NCBI GenBank assembly: GCA_964386975.1
Contig: CAYLUS010000009.1
Span: 1-64,000, forward strand
Origin: UBA6136 sp964386975
GTDB lineage: Bacteria; Pseudomonadota; Gammaproteobacteria; Methylococcales; Methylococcaceae
Direction of reading: 5' to 3'
DNA: 64,000 nucleotides
Below are positions 17,675 to 26,463 of this stretch, in pieces. How positions within the stretch are numbered: the stretch's first letter is position 1; each line of letters begins with the position of its first letter. Made by a program: the position numbers and the translations under genes. The notes beneath the pieces were generated by a model that was given only the letters and a program-made list of their open reading frames with translations, was not told the origin of the DNA and made no database searches.

Positions 17675-19549
17675 TCAGGCTTTGTGATAGATTTCGGCGC
17701 CGCCGCGCTTGAACTCCTCTGCCATTTCCTCCATACCTGCATCAATGGCAGCCTGACTCTCCAGACCGTGACTCTTGGCGTAGTCACGGACATCCTGGGT
17801 AATTTTCATCGAGCAGAAATGGGGACCACACATTGAGCAGAAATGCGCAAGCTTGGCACCCTCCTGAGGCAGGGTTTCGTCATGGAACTCCAGTGCCTTT
17901 TCAGGATCCAGTGACAAATTGAACTGGTCCTGCCACCGAAATTCGAATCGCGCCTTTGAGAGGGCATTATCACGCGACTGCGCACCGGGATGGCCCTTGG
18001 CCAGATCGGCAGCATGAGCGGCGATCTTGTAGGCTATGATGCCATCACGCACATCCTGCTTGTTGGGAAGACCGAGATGCTCTTTCGGGGTGACATAGCA
18101 GAGCATGGCGGTACCATACCAACCGATCATCGCCGCTCCAATTGCACTGGTGATGTGATCGTAACCCGGCGCAATATCGGTTGTCAGTGGGCCCAGGGTA
18201 TAGAAAGGCGCCTCGTGGCAGTGTTTGAGCTGCTCTTCCATGTTGGCCTTGATCATATGCATGGGGACATGGCCAGGGCCTTCTATCATCACCTGAACAT
18301 CATGCTTCCAGGCAACCTGCGTCAATTCGCCCAAGGTCCTAAGCTCTGCAAATTGGGCTTCATCATTGGCATCCGCAATGGATCCTGGACGCAGACCATC
18401 CCCCAGCGAGAAGGCGACGTCATAGGCATTCATGATCTCGCAAATCTCTTCAAAATGACTGTAAAGGAAGCTTTCCTTGTGATGCGCCAGACACCACTTC
18501 GCCATGATCGAGCCACCCCTTGAAACGATTCCCGTTAAACGGCGAGCGGTTAGAGGAATGTGAGCAAGACGGATGCCTGCATGGATCGTGAAGTAGTCAA
18601 CCCCTTGCTCCGCCTGCTCAATCAAGGTATCTCTGAAAATTTCCCAGGTCAGCTCCTCAGCCCTGCCATCGACCTTCTCAAGCGCTTGGTAGATGGGAAC
18701 GGTGCCGATCGGCACGGGTGAGTTCCGGATGATCCACTCGCGGGTCTCATGAATGTTTTTGCCCGTAGACAAATCCATCACGGTATCTCCACCCCAGCGG
18801 ATGGACCACAACATTTTCTCGACTTCTTCCTCGATCGAGGAAGTAACGGCCGAGTTACCGAGGTTACAGTTGATCTTTACCAGAAAATTGCGGCCGATGA
18901 TCATCGGCTCGGATTCAGGGTGATTGATGTTGTTGGGAATGATCGCCCGCCCTCTGGCCACCTCATCCCGGACAAACTCAGGCGTAATGATCCCAGGGAT
19001 CTCGGCACCCAGCGGCTGTCCCGGATGCTGGGTTTTGTAAAGCGCCGCAAGCGCCTCGATTTTCTGATTTTCCCGAATCGCAACAAACTCCATTTCGGGC
19101 GTCACGATCCCTCGACGTGCATAATGCATCTGCGTGACATTCGCACCCGCCTTGGCTTTCCTGGGACTGCGAATGTGCTCAAAACGCAAGTCGCCAAGAC
19201 CTGGGTCCTCCTGACGAACACGACCATAGAGCGAAGAAGGGCCTGTCAGCTGCTCGGTATCCTGACGGTCCTCAATCCAGGCCTCCCGCAATGCCGGGAG
19301 CCCCTGCCGCAGGTCGATGCTGATGGCTGGATCGGTGTAAGGGCCTGAAGTGTCATAGACATACACCGGCGGATTCGCCTCAAGGCCCTGACCACTCGGG
19401 GTGCCTGACTGCGAAATCTTGCGCATGGGGACACGGAGATCCTCACGGCTTCCGGCAACGTAGATTTTTTCCGAGGCGGCGAACGGTTTGATCGACGCTC
19501 GTTTGGCGGTAACCGCTTCGTGAAGCGGTGTTGAAGAAACGGCACTCAT
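17675..19549 (-). CDS. thiC: Phosphomethylpyrimidine synthase
   Basis: Radical-SAM enzyme that rearranges aminoimidazole ribotide into HMP-phosphate, the pyrimidine half of thiamine. The 624-residue product has the C-terminal iron-sulfur motif CSMCGPHFCSM and conserved stretches such as VMIEGPGHVPMHMI and YTLGPLTTDIAPGYDH. I chose the ATG at 19549 because CGAGGAG precedes it; the ORF extends to 19630 but would run into the riboswitch region. Expression should be controlled by the TPP riboswitch upstream. No other thi genes are in the window. Confidence 0.97.
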   Translation of the reverse strand: MSAVSSTPLHEAVTAKRASIKPFAASEKIYVAGSREDLRVPMRKISQSGTPSGQGLEANPPVYVYDTSGPYTDPAISIDLRQGLPALREAWIEDRQDTEQLTGPSSLYGRVRQEDPGLGDLRFEHIRSPRKAKAGANVTQMHYARRGIVTPEMEFVAIRENQKIEALAALYKTQHPGQPLGAEIPGIITPEFVRDEVARGRAIIPNNINHPESEPMIIGRNFLVKINCNLGNSAVTSSIEEEVEKMLWSIRWGGDTVMDLSTGKNIHETREWIIRNSPVPIGTVPIYQALEKVDGRAEELTWEIFRDTLIEQAEQGVDYFTIHAGIRLAHIPLTARRLTGIVSRGGSIMAKWCLAHHKESFLYSHFEEICEIMNAYDVAFSLGDGLRPGSIADANDEAQFAELRTLGELTQVAWKHDVQVMIEGPGHVPMHMIKANMEEQLKHCHEAPFYTLGPLTTDIAPGYDHITSAIGAAMIGWYGTAMLCYVTPKEHLGLPNKQDVRDGIIAYKIAAHAADLAKGHPGAQSRDNALSKARFEFRWQDQFNLSLDPEKALEFHDETLPQEGAKLAHFCSMCGPHFCSMKITQDVRDYAKSHGLESQAAIDAGMEEMAEEFKRGGAEIYHKA

Positions 19550-19627
19550 GTTGGACTCCTCGGTCAGTGACGCAAGGGGCAGCGAAGGGGGGAGTCCGGC
19601 CAGAGCGCAAGAGAATGAATTCCCTTG

Positions 19628-19712
19628 CAAAGGCTTTCCTCCGCCGGCACTACCCGGTTCAGGTTCGAAGGGTGTTTCTCAGCCTGACGTGATCGACCCA
19701 GGCACCCCTAGC
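19628..19712 (-). promoter_or_regulatory. TPP riboswitch (THI element)
   Basis: On the minus strand the leader contains the conserved TPP aptamer blocks in order: GGGGTGCC, GGCTGAGA, ACCCTTCGAACCTGAACC, GGGTAGTGCCGGCGGAGGAA. It ends about 80 bases before the thiC start codon. Thiamine pyrophosphate binding should lower thiC expression; no long T-run is obvious before the start, so translational control is plausible. Confidence 0.95.
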
Positions 19713-19767
19713 CCCAATGTTGCGGTCAAACTTAATAGAAGTCCGTCACTTTGGCAAGGCGGAGGTC

Positions 19768-20313
19768 CTAGCGTGCGTCGCGGTTGATCGGCGGACCGAC
19801 CGTCAGGCTGGTCTGCCATCCACTTGCGGGTGCCTTCTCCTGATAGGTTCTCAGCTCCACAACGGTCGGGGATCCGGCTCGAGCGAACCGGGTCGCCTCA
19901 CCGGTTTGCCCGGCGGGTTTTGAGGTCTGCCATTCCGCGCCCAGACAGTTCTTGACCAGGCTTACCCCCCCTGCGTAATCGGTCCGGGCGGTGGCTTCAT
20001 TCGCCTTATCCCAGGTGCACGCAAAATTGGTGCGCCCTGAGCCCCAGCCCAGGATGTCACAATCGGTACCCGGCATGATCGGCTCTGCGTCCCAGCGGGT
20101 GTGATCGTAATCCACCGTCGCCGTGCCTTTGAGACTCTTGAAATCGTTGCCGGCTTGGGCAATGACATTTTTCAGCATGGAACATGCTTTGGCGTCACTG
20201 ACCTGAGGATCCTTGGTGCTGGCACTCTGGCAGCCCGAAAGCGCCATGACTAAAGCGAGCGAGAGAGGGGTCAAGGCGCCGCGCGTCGGCATAACTTTGG
20301 TTTTGTCCATCAT
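19768..20313 (-). CDS. Hypothetical lipoprotein
   Basis: A protein of about 181 residues with a signal sequence and lipobox LSGC (LALVMALSGCQS). The mature part has several cysteines (AKACSML, GTDCDILGW, NFACTWD, VKNCLGAE) that could form two disulfides, and Trp-rich turns. It resembles no family I can name. The ATG at 20313 is preceded by CAGG; an alternative ATG lies at 20328. It is transcribed toward thiC but lies upstream of the riboswitch, so it is probably a separate unit. Confidence 0.75.
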   Translation of the reverse strand: MMDKTKVMPTRGALTPLSLALVMALSGCQSASTKDPQVSDAKACSMLKNVIAQAGNDFKSLKGTATVDYDHTRWDAEPIMPGTDCDILGWGSGRTNFACTWDKANEATARTDYAGGVSLVKNCLGAEWQTSKPAGQTGEATRFARAGSPTVVELRTYQEKAPASGWQTSLTVGPPINRDAR

Positions 20314-20531
20314 GTGAAGACCTGACATGGATTGGTTCTGACGGTGAAACGCTTAACGCAAGGCACAGCGCATCTTTGAATCTGAATTCCAGATGCTACC
20401 ACTCGTTGACCGGGTTAAGGAAACTTTCATCGATAAAATTGAGAGCCGACATGGCCCTATAATGAGCCCTTTGATAGAGCCTCAACCCCTGAGCGCCATG
20501 CACCGTGGCCGCATCATGAAGAGAAATACGC

Positions 20532-21335
20532 ATGCATTTTGAAATTGCCCAAATCGTCTCAGGCCTTTTGGTTGGCTTTCTTGTCGGCCTGACGGGGGTA
20601 GGTGGCGGTTCCCTGATGACCCCGATCCTGGTCTTCATTTTTGGATTTGCACCCAAAGCCGCCGTGGGAACAGACCTTCTTTTTGCGGCACTTACCAAAT
20701 CCGGTGGGGTTTTCGTTCATCACGGCAAACACCGCTCTGTGGACTGGAAGATCGTACTTTGGCTCGGTGCAGGCAGCATCCCGGCGGCACTGTGGGTGAT
20801 CTACCTGCTGGAGACCGTATTTACCAAGGATGAGTCCGTCACCACCGCCATCACGACCAGTCTGGGTGTAGCCCTGATCTTTACCTCGCTGGCCTTGTTC
20901 GTCCGGGGCCGCCTGATCTCACGCCGCAAACTGGATACCACCGCGGTTGAGAGAATCACCCACCAGGAACGTTTCGGCCGCTGGCAGATCCCCTTGACCA
21001 TTCTGGTTGGCTCGATTCTCGGTGTCTTGGTCACCCTCTCCTCGGTGGGTGCCGGCGCGCTCGGAACGGTTGCTCTTCTGTTCCTCTATCCGAGACTGGC
21101 CACCGTCCGGATCGTGGGAACTGATCTGGCCCACGCTATTCCGCTGACAGCGGTTGCAGGCCTTGGCCACCTGCACATGGGCAATGTCGATTTCAATCTT
21201 CTGACATCACTTCTGATCGGCTCTTTGCCTGGCATTTATGTTGGCAGCCTCCTCAGCGCGAAAATTCCGGAACGGCTGCTGCGGCCGATTCTCGCGACCC
21301 TGCTCATGATCATCGGCGTCAAGTTCGTGCTTTAG
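20532..21335 (+). CDS. TauE/SafE-family (sulfite exporter-like) permease
   Basis: A 267-residue inner-membrane protein with about eight hydrophobic segments. The repeated family motif appears in GFLVGLTGVGGGSLMTPIL and, in the second half, LVTLSSVGAGALGTVAL. Family members export sulfite or sulfonates or other small anions. The N-terminal G-x-x-G-x-x-x-G-G-G loop is intact. A TATAAT at 20458-20463 could be its -10 box. No sulfur gene is adjacent, so the substrate is open; a second family member at 35368 has a clearer sulfur context. Confidence 0.88.
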   Translation: MHFEIAQIVSGLLVGFLVGLTGVGGGSLMTPILVFIFGFAPKAAVGTDLLFAALTKSGGVFVHHGKHRSVDWKIVLWLGAGSIPAALWVIYLLETVFTKDESVTTAITTSLGVALIFTSLALFVRGRLISRRKLDTTAVERITHQERFGRWQIPLTILVGSILGVLVTLSSVGAGALGTVALLFLYPRLATVRIVGTDLAHAIPLTAVAGLGHLHMGNVDFNLLTSLLIGSLPGIYVGSLLSAKIPERLLRPILATLLMIIGVKFVL

Positions 21336-21904
21336 TTGGTTGTGATCCGATAACAGCCTTCGACATGATCATTCACAAGACCGGTTGCTTGCATAAAGGA
21401 GTAGCAGATAACGGGTCCTACAAAGGCAAAACCGAGCCGCTTGAGTGACCGGCTTAAGGCCTGTGACTTGGGACTTTGAGCGGGCAAGTCAGCCTGGCTC
21501 GCAAAGACGCGAAGGCCTGGCGCCTCCTCGGCAAAGGACCAGAGAAAGGCGTCAAAGCTGCCATAGCGGTCCTGAACCGCAATAAATTGCTTGGCGTTTT
21601 GGATGACCGATTGAAGCTTGGCCTTATTGCGGATCAATTCGGAATTGCTCATCCAGCGCGCCAGATCCACCTCATCGCAACGCGCAATCTGCTGGGGATC
21701 AAAGTCATACAGTGCCTTCCGGTAAGCTTCACGCTTCTTGAGCACCGTCACCCAAGACAAGCCGGCCTGAGCGCCCTCAAGCACCAACAACTCGAAGAGT
21801 TTGCGATCTTCATGCTCTGGAACGCCCCATTCCAAATCGTGATAAGTGGCTTCCAGTTCGGTCCGCATGGCCCAAGGGCAGCGCCTGGGCCATGTGAGCG
21901 ACAT
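21332..21904 (-). CDS. tag: DNA-3-methyladenine glycosylase I
   Basis: Base-excision repair enzyme removing 3-methyladenine. The 190-residue product begins with the family's zinc Cys/Trp pattern (PRRCPWA) and YHDLEWGVPEHEDRKLFE. LVLEGAQAGLSWVTVLKKRE and KRLGFAFVGPVICYSFMQA carry the catalytic core, and VNDHVEGC supplies the C-terminal zinc ligands. The ATG at 21904 overlaps the upstream RNase AM stop as TGATG. The 3' end overlaps the convergent permease gene by 4 bp. Confidence 0.95.
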   Translation of the reverse strand: MSLTWPRRCPWAMRTELEATYHDLEWGVPEHEDRKLFELLVLEGAQAGLSWVTVLKKREAYRKALYDFDPQQIARCDEVDLARWMSNSELIRNKAKLQSVIQNAKQFIAVQDRYGSFDAFLWSFAEEAPGLRVFASQADLPAQSPKSQALSRSLKRLGFAFVGPVICYSFMQATGLVNDHVEGCYRITTN

Positions 21905-22776
21905 CACGTCCACCCGGGACCCCTTGAGCGAAGTACCGACCAGACGGTATCCAGTCCCTCTGGCATGGCTGGCAAGCGGCCCAGCTTGGGCCAGTTCTCA
22001 TCCGGACCATGGAAATCAGACCCCGCCGACGCCATAAGCCCGAGCCGCCGGGCAAGGGCCGCCGATGACTGGACATCACCCGGGCTGCATTGACCCGAGA
22101 GAACCTCCACAGCCTGCCCGCCCATCTCCTTGAACTCATTGCCAAGGCGCCTCAACCAGCTTCCGGTCAGCGGGTAGCGCATCGGGTGCGCCAGAACTGG
22201 AATTCCGCCGCTCCCGAGGATCCAGTCAACCGCCTCCTGCATCTCCGCCCACTGCACCGACACATAGCCAGGCTTGCCCGGAACCAGGTAGCGCCTGAAA
22301 ACATCCCGCACATCCAACGCATAACCCCCGGCGACCAGCATGCGGGCAAAATGCGTTCGCGTGATCATGCCACCCCCGGCCAAGGCCAATGCCTGGTCAT
22401 GGGCGTTTTGAATACCGCATTTTTCAAGCCGCTGCCCCATCTCGCGCGCACGCGCCTCCCGGACTCCCGATAGCCGCTCAAGGCCCTGGAGGAGGGCCAT
22501 GTGATCGAGCGCGATTCCAAGGCCGATCACGTGAATGGTTCTGCCCTGCCAACTGACGGAAATCTCCACACCTGAAACGAAGCCAAGCCCCCGCTCCTTT
22601 GCTAACCGCTGCGTCGCCGCACACCCCGCCACTGTGTCATGGTCGGTCAGCGCGAAGACGGAGACACCGGCTTGCTGGATCCGCGCCACCAGATCCGGGG
22701 GAGCGTAAGCGCCATCGGAATGGTAGGAGTGAAGATGAAAATCAAAAGGAGGTTGCAAGGTGGAAATCCATCTCAA
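21904..22776 (-). CDS. rnm: PHP-domain 5'-3' exoribonuclease / nucleotide phosphatase (RNase AM)
   Basis: Member of the YciV/TrpH PHP family, which in E. coli trims 5' ends of rRNA and degrades short RNAs and 3',5'-bisphosphate nucleotides. The 290-residue product has metal ligands in FDFHLHSYHSDG, ALTDHDT, SGVEIS, VLAHPMRY and SAGSDFHGPD. Start and stop are clear, and it is coupled to tag downstream. The upstream gap to fabA is 264 bp. Confidence 0.9.
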   Translation of the reverse strand: MRWISTLQPPFDFHLHSYHSDGAYAPPDLVARIQQAGVSVFALTDHDTVAGCAATQRLAKERGLGFVSGVEISVSWQGRTIHVIGLGIALDHMALLQGLERLSGVREARAREMGQRLEKCGIQNAHDQALALAGGGMITRTHFARMLVAGGYALDVRDVFRRYLVPGKPGYVSVQWAEMQEAVDWILGSGGIPVLAHPMRYPLTGSWLRRLGNEFKEMGGQAVEVLSGQCSPGDVQSSAALARRLGLMASAGSDFHGPDENWPKLGRLPAMPEGLDTVWSVLRSRGPGWT

Positions 22777-22884
22777 ACACGTGACTGGGGCGAACTGGCC
22801 GTCTGGAGGGGGCTCTCAGCGGCGTTCTTTCGTTGGCGCCGGATGCACGTGTTGCATCGAATCGCGCACCGAAGGTGGTGAAGT

Positions 22885-22914
22885 TTAAAGAACGACCAAT
22901 CTCTCTGCTACAAT
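22885..22914 (+). promoter_or_regulatory. Candidate promoter of fabA-fabB
   Basis: An extended -10 (TGCTACAAT, hexamer 22909-22914) follows a weak -35 (TTAAAG, 22885-22890) at 18-bp spacing, about 125 bp before fabA. A short inverted repeat, GATGCA-5-TGCATC (22842-22858), lies just upstream and might be an operator. Confidence 0.45.
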
Positions 22915-23040
22915 AGTCCGCTTTTTTTCATTTTCAGTTTCGATCCAAACTCCTAGAAGAATAAGGCGGTCGATGCGAATCCAGAGGGGCCCTGAGGGGC
23001 GCCTCCATCCCAACGCTAAACGCACAGGAACCCCAACCCC

Positions 23041-23583
23041 ATGACATCAAGCGACGCAATGCCCTCACCCCACCGGCAGACGAGTTACTCACGCGAAGAA
23101 TTGCTCGCGTGCGGGCGCGGCGAACTTTTTGGTCCTGGTAACGCAGAGCTTCCCTTGCCGCCAATGTTGATGTTTGATCGAATCACGCATATTGATGCAG
23201 ACGGTGGCCTTTTCGAAAAAGGACTGATGACCGCGGAGCTGGATATCAATCCAGCCCTCTGGTTCTTTGACTGCCACTTTCAAAATGATCCCGTGATGCC
23301 TGGTTGTCTCGGACTCGATGCCATGTGGCAGATGGTCGGGTTCTATCTGGGTTGGCTCGGCGGGCCCGGCCGCGGCCGGGCCCTTGGGGTGGGAGAGGTA
23401 AAATTCAGGGGGCAGGTGCTGCCCCACAACAAACTGGTCACTTATCGGGTCAGCCTCAAGCGGGTCATCCTGCGCAAGCTGGTCATGGGTATTGCCGATG
23501 CGGAGATGGAATGTGACGGCCGCATCATTTACGAGGCCAACGACCTGAGAGTCGGCCTTTTCACCTCCACAGACGATTTCTGA
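23041..23583 (+). CDS. fabA: 3-hydroxydecanoyl-ACP dehydratase/isomerase
   Basis: Introduces the cis double bond for anaerobic-type unsaturated fatty-acid synthesis by dehydrating 3-hydroxydecanoyl-ACP and isomerising trans-2 to cis-3-decenoyl-ACP. The catalytic His and Asp lie in WFFDCHFQNDPVMPG and CLGLDAMWQM. Length 180 fits FabA rather than FabZ. fabB follows 13 bp later with AGGAG. Having both is characteristic of gamma- and some alphaproteobacteria. Confidence 0.97.
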   Translation: MTSSDAMPSPHRQTSYSREELLACGRGELFGPGNAELPLPPMLMFDRITHIDADGGLFEKGLMTAELDINPALWFFDCHFQNDPVMPGCLGLDAMWQMVGFYLGWLGGPGRGRALGVGEVKFRGQVLPHNKLVTYRVSLKRVILRKLVMGIADAEMECDGRIIYEANDLRVGLFTSTDDF

Positions 23584-23596
23584 GGAGCAAGGAGAT

Positions 23597-24814
23597 ATGA
23601 AACGCGTTGTTGTAACCGGAATCGGGATCATTTCCAGCCTCGGCAACAATCAAGCCGAGGTTAATGAATCACTCAAAGAAGGGCGCACGGGGGTCCGCTT
23701 TAGTGACGAATATGCTGAATTGGGCTTTAGAAGCCACGTATATGCCCCGCTCAATGTCGACCCGGACGAATTGATCGACCGAAAAATCCGTCGTTTTATG
23801 GGGGATGGCGCTGCCTATAACTACCTTGCGATGGAGGAAGCCATCCAGGATGCTGGGCTGACCGCCGAACACGTATCCAACCCCAGAACCGGCCTCATCA
23901 TGGGCTCTGGTGGACCTTCCACCTCCAACCTTCTGAATGCATGGGACAGCTTCAGGGAGAAGGGGATCAAGAAAGTGGGGCCGTACATGGTGCCAAGAAC
24001 CATGTCGAATACGAATTCGGCTTGTCTCGCCACCCCATTTAAGATCCAGGGCGTTAACTATTCCATCAGTTCGGCCTGTGCCACCAGTGCGCACTGCATC
24101 GGCAATGCCGCTGAATTGATCCAGCTCGGCAAGCAGGACATCATCTTTGCCGGTGGCGGCGAAGAACTTCACTGGACCCTCACCTTGCTGTTCGACGCGA
24201 TGGGTGCACTGTCCTCAAAGTACAATGCCACGCCAGAACAGGCATCACGAGCCTATGATGCAGATCGGGATGGCTTTGTCATTTCAGGCGGGGGCGGGGT
24301 CCTTGTCATGGAGTCGCTGGATCATGCCCTGGCGCGTGGTGCCACAATCTACGCGGAATTGATTGGTTACGGCGCAACCTCGGACGGTTATGACATGGTT
24401 CAACCCTCCGGCGAGGGCGCCATCCGCTGCATGCAGCAGGCAATGGCCGATCTGAATGGCAAGGTGGACTATATCAACGCCCATGGAACCAGTACGCCCA
24501 TCGGTGACATCCGTGAGCTTGAGGCCGTCAAACAGGTGTTTGGGTCTGACGTTCCAAAGATCAGCTCGACCAAATCACTGTCAGGGCATTCCCTGGGTGC
24601 CGCCGGCGTTCATGAGGCGGTCTATACCCTGCTGATGATGAAAAACCGCTACATCTCCGCGTCCGCCAATATCCAAAACCTGGACCCGGGTGCAGACGGT
24701 GTGCCGATTGTCCGCGAGCGCTTAGACAACGCGGACATCCGCATCGCCATGTCGAACAGCTTCGGCTTTGGTGGGACCAACGCAAGCCTGCTGTTCCAAC
24801 GGTATGACCGATAG
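23597..24814 (+). CDS. fabB: 3-oxoacyl-ACP synthase I
   Basis: Condensing enzyme that extends cis-3-decenoyl-ACP made by FabA. The 405-residue product shows the Cys-His-His triad: SSACATSAHC, NAHGTSTPIGD and SLSGHSLGAAG. The C-terminus has NSFGFGGTNAS. Co-transcribed with fabA; its last 11 bases overlap the start of ttcA. Confidence 0.97.
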   Translation: MKRVVVTGIGIISSLGNNQAEVNESLKEGRTGVRFSDEYAELGFRSHVYAPLNVDPDELIDRKIRRFMGDGAAYNYLAMEEAIQDAGLTAEHVSNPRTGLIMGSGGPSTSNLLNAWDSFREKGIKKVGPYMVPRTMSNTNSACLATPFKIQGVNYSISSACATSAHCIGNAAELIQLGKQDIIFAGGGEELHWTLTLLFDAMGALSSKYNATPEQASRAYDADRDGFVISGGGGVLVMESLDHALARGATIYAELIGYGATSDGYDMVQPSGEGAIRCMQQAMADLNGKVDYINAHGTSTPIGDIRELEAVKQVFGSDVPKISSTKSLSGHSLGAAGVHEAVYTLLMMKNRYISASANIQNLDPGADGVPIVRERLDNADIRIAMSNSFGFGGTNASLLFQRYDR

Positions 24815-25691
24815 CGCGACGCTGCATCTCGGCGAAAAACAGCGTTACGACTTCAACAAACTCCAAAAACGCCTTCGCCGCTTGACCGGAGCGGCGATCG
24901 CGGACTTTGGCATGATCGAAGACGGCGACCGGGTCATGGTCTGCTTGTCGGGCGGCAAGGACTCCTACACCTTGCTTGATCTCCTTTTGAGCCTGAGGCT
25001 CAATGCGCCGATCCAGTTTGAACTGATCGCCGTCAATCTCGACCAGAAACAGCCGGGGTTCCCGGAGGACGTGCTGCCAGGCTATCTCGGCGAGCGCGGA
25101 ATCCCCTTTCACATCATCGAGCAGGACACGTACAGCATTGTCCAGCGGGTCATACCAGAAGGCAAAACCACCTGTGGTCTGTGCTCACGCCTGAGAAGAG
25201 GGCTTCTCTACCGATTTGCGGCGGAGAATGGGATTACCAAAATCGCATTGGGCCATCATCGGGATGACATCATTGAGACGTTTTTCTTGAATCTTTTTTA
25301 CGGCGGCAGCCTCAAGGCCATGCCGCCCAAGCTCTTGAGCGACAATCAGCAGCACATCGTCATCCGACCGCTGGCCTACTGTCGCGAGACCGATATTGAT
25401 GCGTACGCCAGAATCCGTGCTTTTCCGCTGATTCCGTGCAACCTGTGTGGCTCGCAGACCAATCTTCAGCGACAAGCCATGAAAGTCATGCTGCAGGGGT
25501 GGGAAAAGCAATTTCCGGGGCGTGTGGAGACCATATTTACGGCCCTTCAAAATGTCGCGCCGTCACAACTTGCAGACCGCAACCTGTTTGATTTCCAGTC
25601 GCTCTCGCGACTCAGCCCGACACTTTCCGCCGGACTGACCTCCGCTCCGCCACAGGAATCCAGCGAAGGCCTTGAAATTCTGCAACGGTGA
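24804..25691 (+). CDS. ttcA: tRNA 2-thiocytidine(32) synthetase
   Basis: ATP-dependent enzyme that thiolates C32 of certain tRNAs using a 4Fe-4S cluster. The 295-residue product has the PP-loop CLSGGKDSYTLLDLL and the two CxxC pairs TCGLCSRLRRG and CNLCGSQ. KIALGHHRDDIIETFFLN is typical. I chose the ATG at 24804, overlapping the fabB stop; the ORF can be extended to 24768 inside fabB, but homologues begin at this point. Confidence 0.95.
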   Translation: MTDSATLHLGEKQRYDFNKLQKRLRRLTGAAIADFGMIEDGDRVMVCLSGGKDSYTLLDLLLSLRLNAPIQFELIAVNLDQKQPGFPEDVLPGYLGERGIPFHIIEQDTYSIVQRVIPEGKTTCGLCSRLRRGLLYRFAAENGITKIALGHHRDDIIETFFLNLFYGGSLKAMPPKLLSDNQQHIVIRPLAYCRETDIDAYARIRAFPLIPCNLCGSQTNLQRQAMKVMLQGWEKQFPGRVETIFTALQNVAPSQLADRNLFDFQSLSRLSPTLSAGLTSAPPQESSEGLEILQR

Positions 25692-25759
25692 ACCCGCGCA
25701 GGCCATAAAGGCAGCCCTAACAGGGGTTGCCGATCACGTAAAGCACTCCCGAGGGAGTG

Positions 25760-25788
25760 TTGCAATTTGCTGGAATGTTATTTATAAA
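25760..25788 (+). promoter_or_regulatory. Candidate sigma-70 promoter for the small lipoprotein gene
   Basis: TTGCAA (25760-25765) and TATAAA (25783-25788) at 17-bp spacing, about 60 bp before the start. Just upstream, CACTCCC/GGGAGTG (25744-25759) can fold and may end ttcA transcription. A second hairpin (25792-25809) would sit at the 5' end of the new mRNA. Confidence 0.5.
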
Positions 25789-25847
25789 TTACCCGGTGCT
25801 CAGGCACTGGCAATTATAACTTTAAGTATTCAATCAGGAGGTTCCTT

Positions 25848-25967
25848 ATGAAGAAGTTGCTCTGCGTTGTAAGCGTACTGATGATGTCACTGGTTGTTGT
25901 TGGTTGCGGCAATTCACCCGACGGCGACGGACAGAAGCTCCAGGCTCCTGCCGCTCCTTCACTGTAA
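25848..25967 (+). CDS. 39-residue lipoprotein
   Basis: Starts MKKLLCVVSVLMMSL and has a lipobox-like VVGC with Cys at residue 20, leaving a mature peptide of about 20 residues rich in Gly, Asp, Pro and Ala. The ribosome site AGGAGG is near perfect, a good promoter lies upstream and a strong terminator downstream, so this is a real mono-cistronic gene. It is too short for ordinary gene finders. The function is unknown; it is as short as LptM-type lipoproteins but lacks their motif. Confidence 0.75.
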   Translation: MKKLLCVVSVLMMSLVVVGCGNSPDGDGQKLQAPAAPSL

Positions 25968-26056
25968 GGACCGACAGCCGACCTGACGATCAGGTTTTCG
26001 TTCATTTCGACCCCGTCGCGGGGTTGATACTGAACAGGCCTGCTGACCAGGCGCAT

Positions 26057-26084
26057 AAAAACCCGGGCCCTGCCCGGGTTTTTT
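26057..26084 (+). terminator. Rho-independent terminator
   Basis: AACCCGGGC and GCCCGGGTT form a 9-bp stem with a 3-base loop, followed by TTTT and preceded by AAAA. It lies about 90 bp after the 39-residue lipoprotein gene. The flanking A-run means it could also act on the minus strand. Confidence 0.9.
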
Positions 26085-26138
26085 ATTGCCGCCATGACTC
26101 GGGCGACAGGCAGCGCTCCAGCCGGCCAAGGCCCTGAC

Positions 26139-26166
26139 TTGACACACCGTTGCCAGCCTGTAAGAT
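26139..26166 (+). promoter_or_regulatory. Candidate sigma-70 promoter for the 40-residue membrane protein
   Basis: TTGACA (26139-26144) and TAAGAT (26161-26166) with 16-bp spacing, about 60 bp before the ATG at 26229. Confidence 0.55.
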
Positions 26167-26228
26167 ACCGCCCAGCGCTTGACGCTATCTGAAGCCATTC
26201 ATTAAGCAAACAAGAAAGGTATAAGCAC

Positions 26229-26351
26229 ATGGGAATGATTCTCGACCTGGTCGAAAAAATGAGATCTCCGGTGGGTATCGTTGTCACGCTGGTAGTTATT
26301 GCTGCTGGTGTGTTCTTCGTTCGTTGGGTATTTAACGACGAAGAGAAGTAA
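26229..26351 (+). CDS. 40-residue single-pass membrane protein
   Basis: Begins MGMILDLVEKMRSP, has one hydrophobic helix (VGIVVTLVVIAAGVFFV) and ends with an acidic-basic tail NDEEK. AAAGGT lies about ten bases before the start. It has its own promoter-like sequence and is followed by a perfect 11-bp stem-loop. Size and shape resemble DUF3149 proteins (short N-terminus, one helix, charged tail), which have no known function. Confidence in the gene is fair; confidence in the family is low. Confidence 0.7.
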   Translation: MGMILDLVEKMRSPVGIVVTLVVIAAGVFFVRWVFNDEEK

Positions 26352-26364
26352 GACGTTACTTCGA

Positions 26365-26399
26365 AGTGGCAAGCTAAGAATCATCTGCAGCTTGCCACT
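26365..26399 (+). terminator. 11-bp stem-loop after the small membrane-protein gene
   Basis: AGTGGCAAGCT pairs perfectly with AGCTTGCCACT around a 13-base loop. A C-run rather than a T-run follows, so it may be a transcript-stabilising hairpin rather than an intrinsic terminator. Confidence 0.5.
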
Positions 26400-26463
26400 C
26401 CCCCCGCCTCTGTCAGGTCAGACTTGACACTCCCATGACCCTTTCCCTTCCGAGGGTCGTCCC

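Noticed and set aside
22780..22860. CACGTG-containing sequences before fabA as further parS sites
   Set aside because: They lack the flanking TGTT and AACA arms; one belongs to a GATGCA/TGCATC inverted repeat instead.
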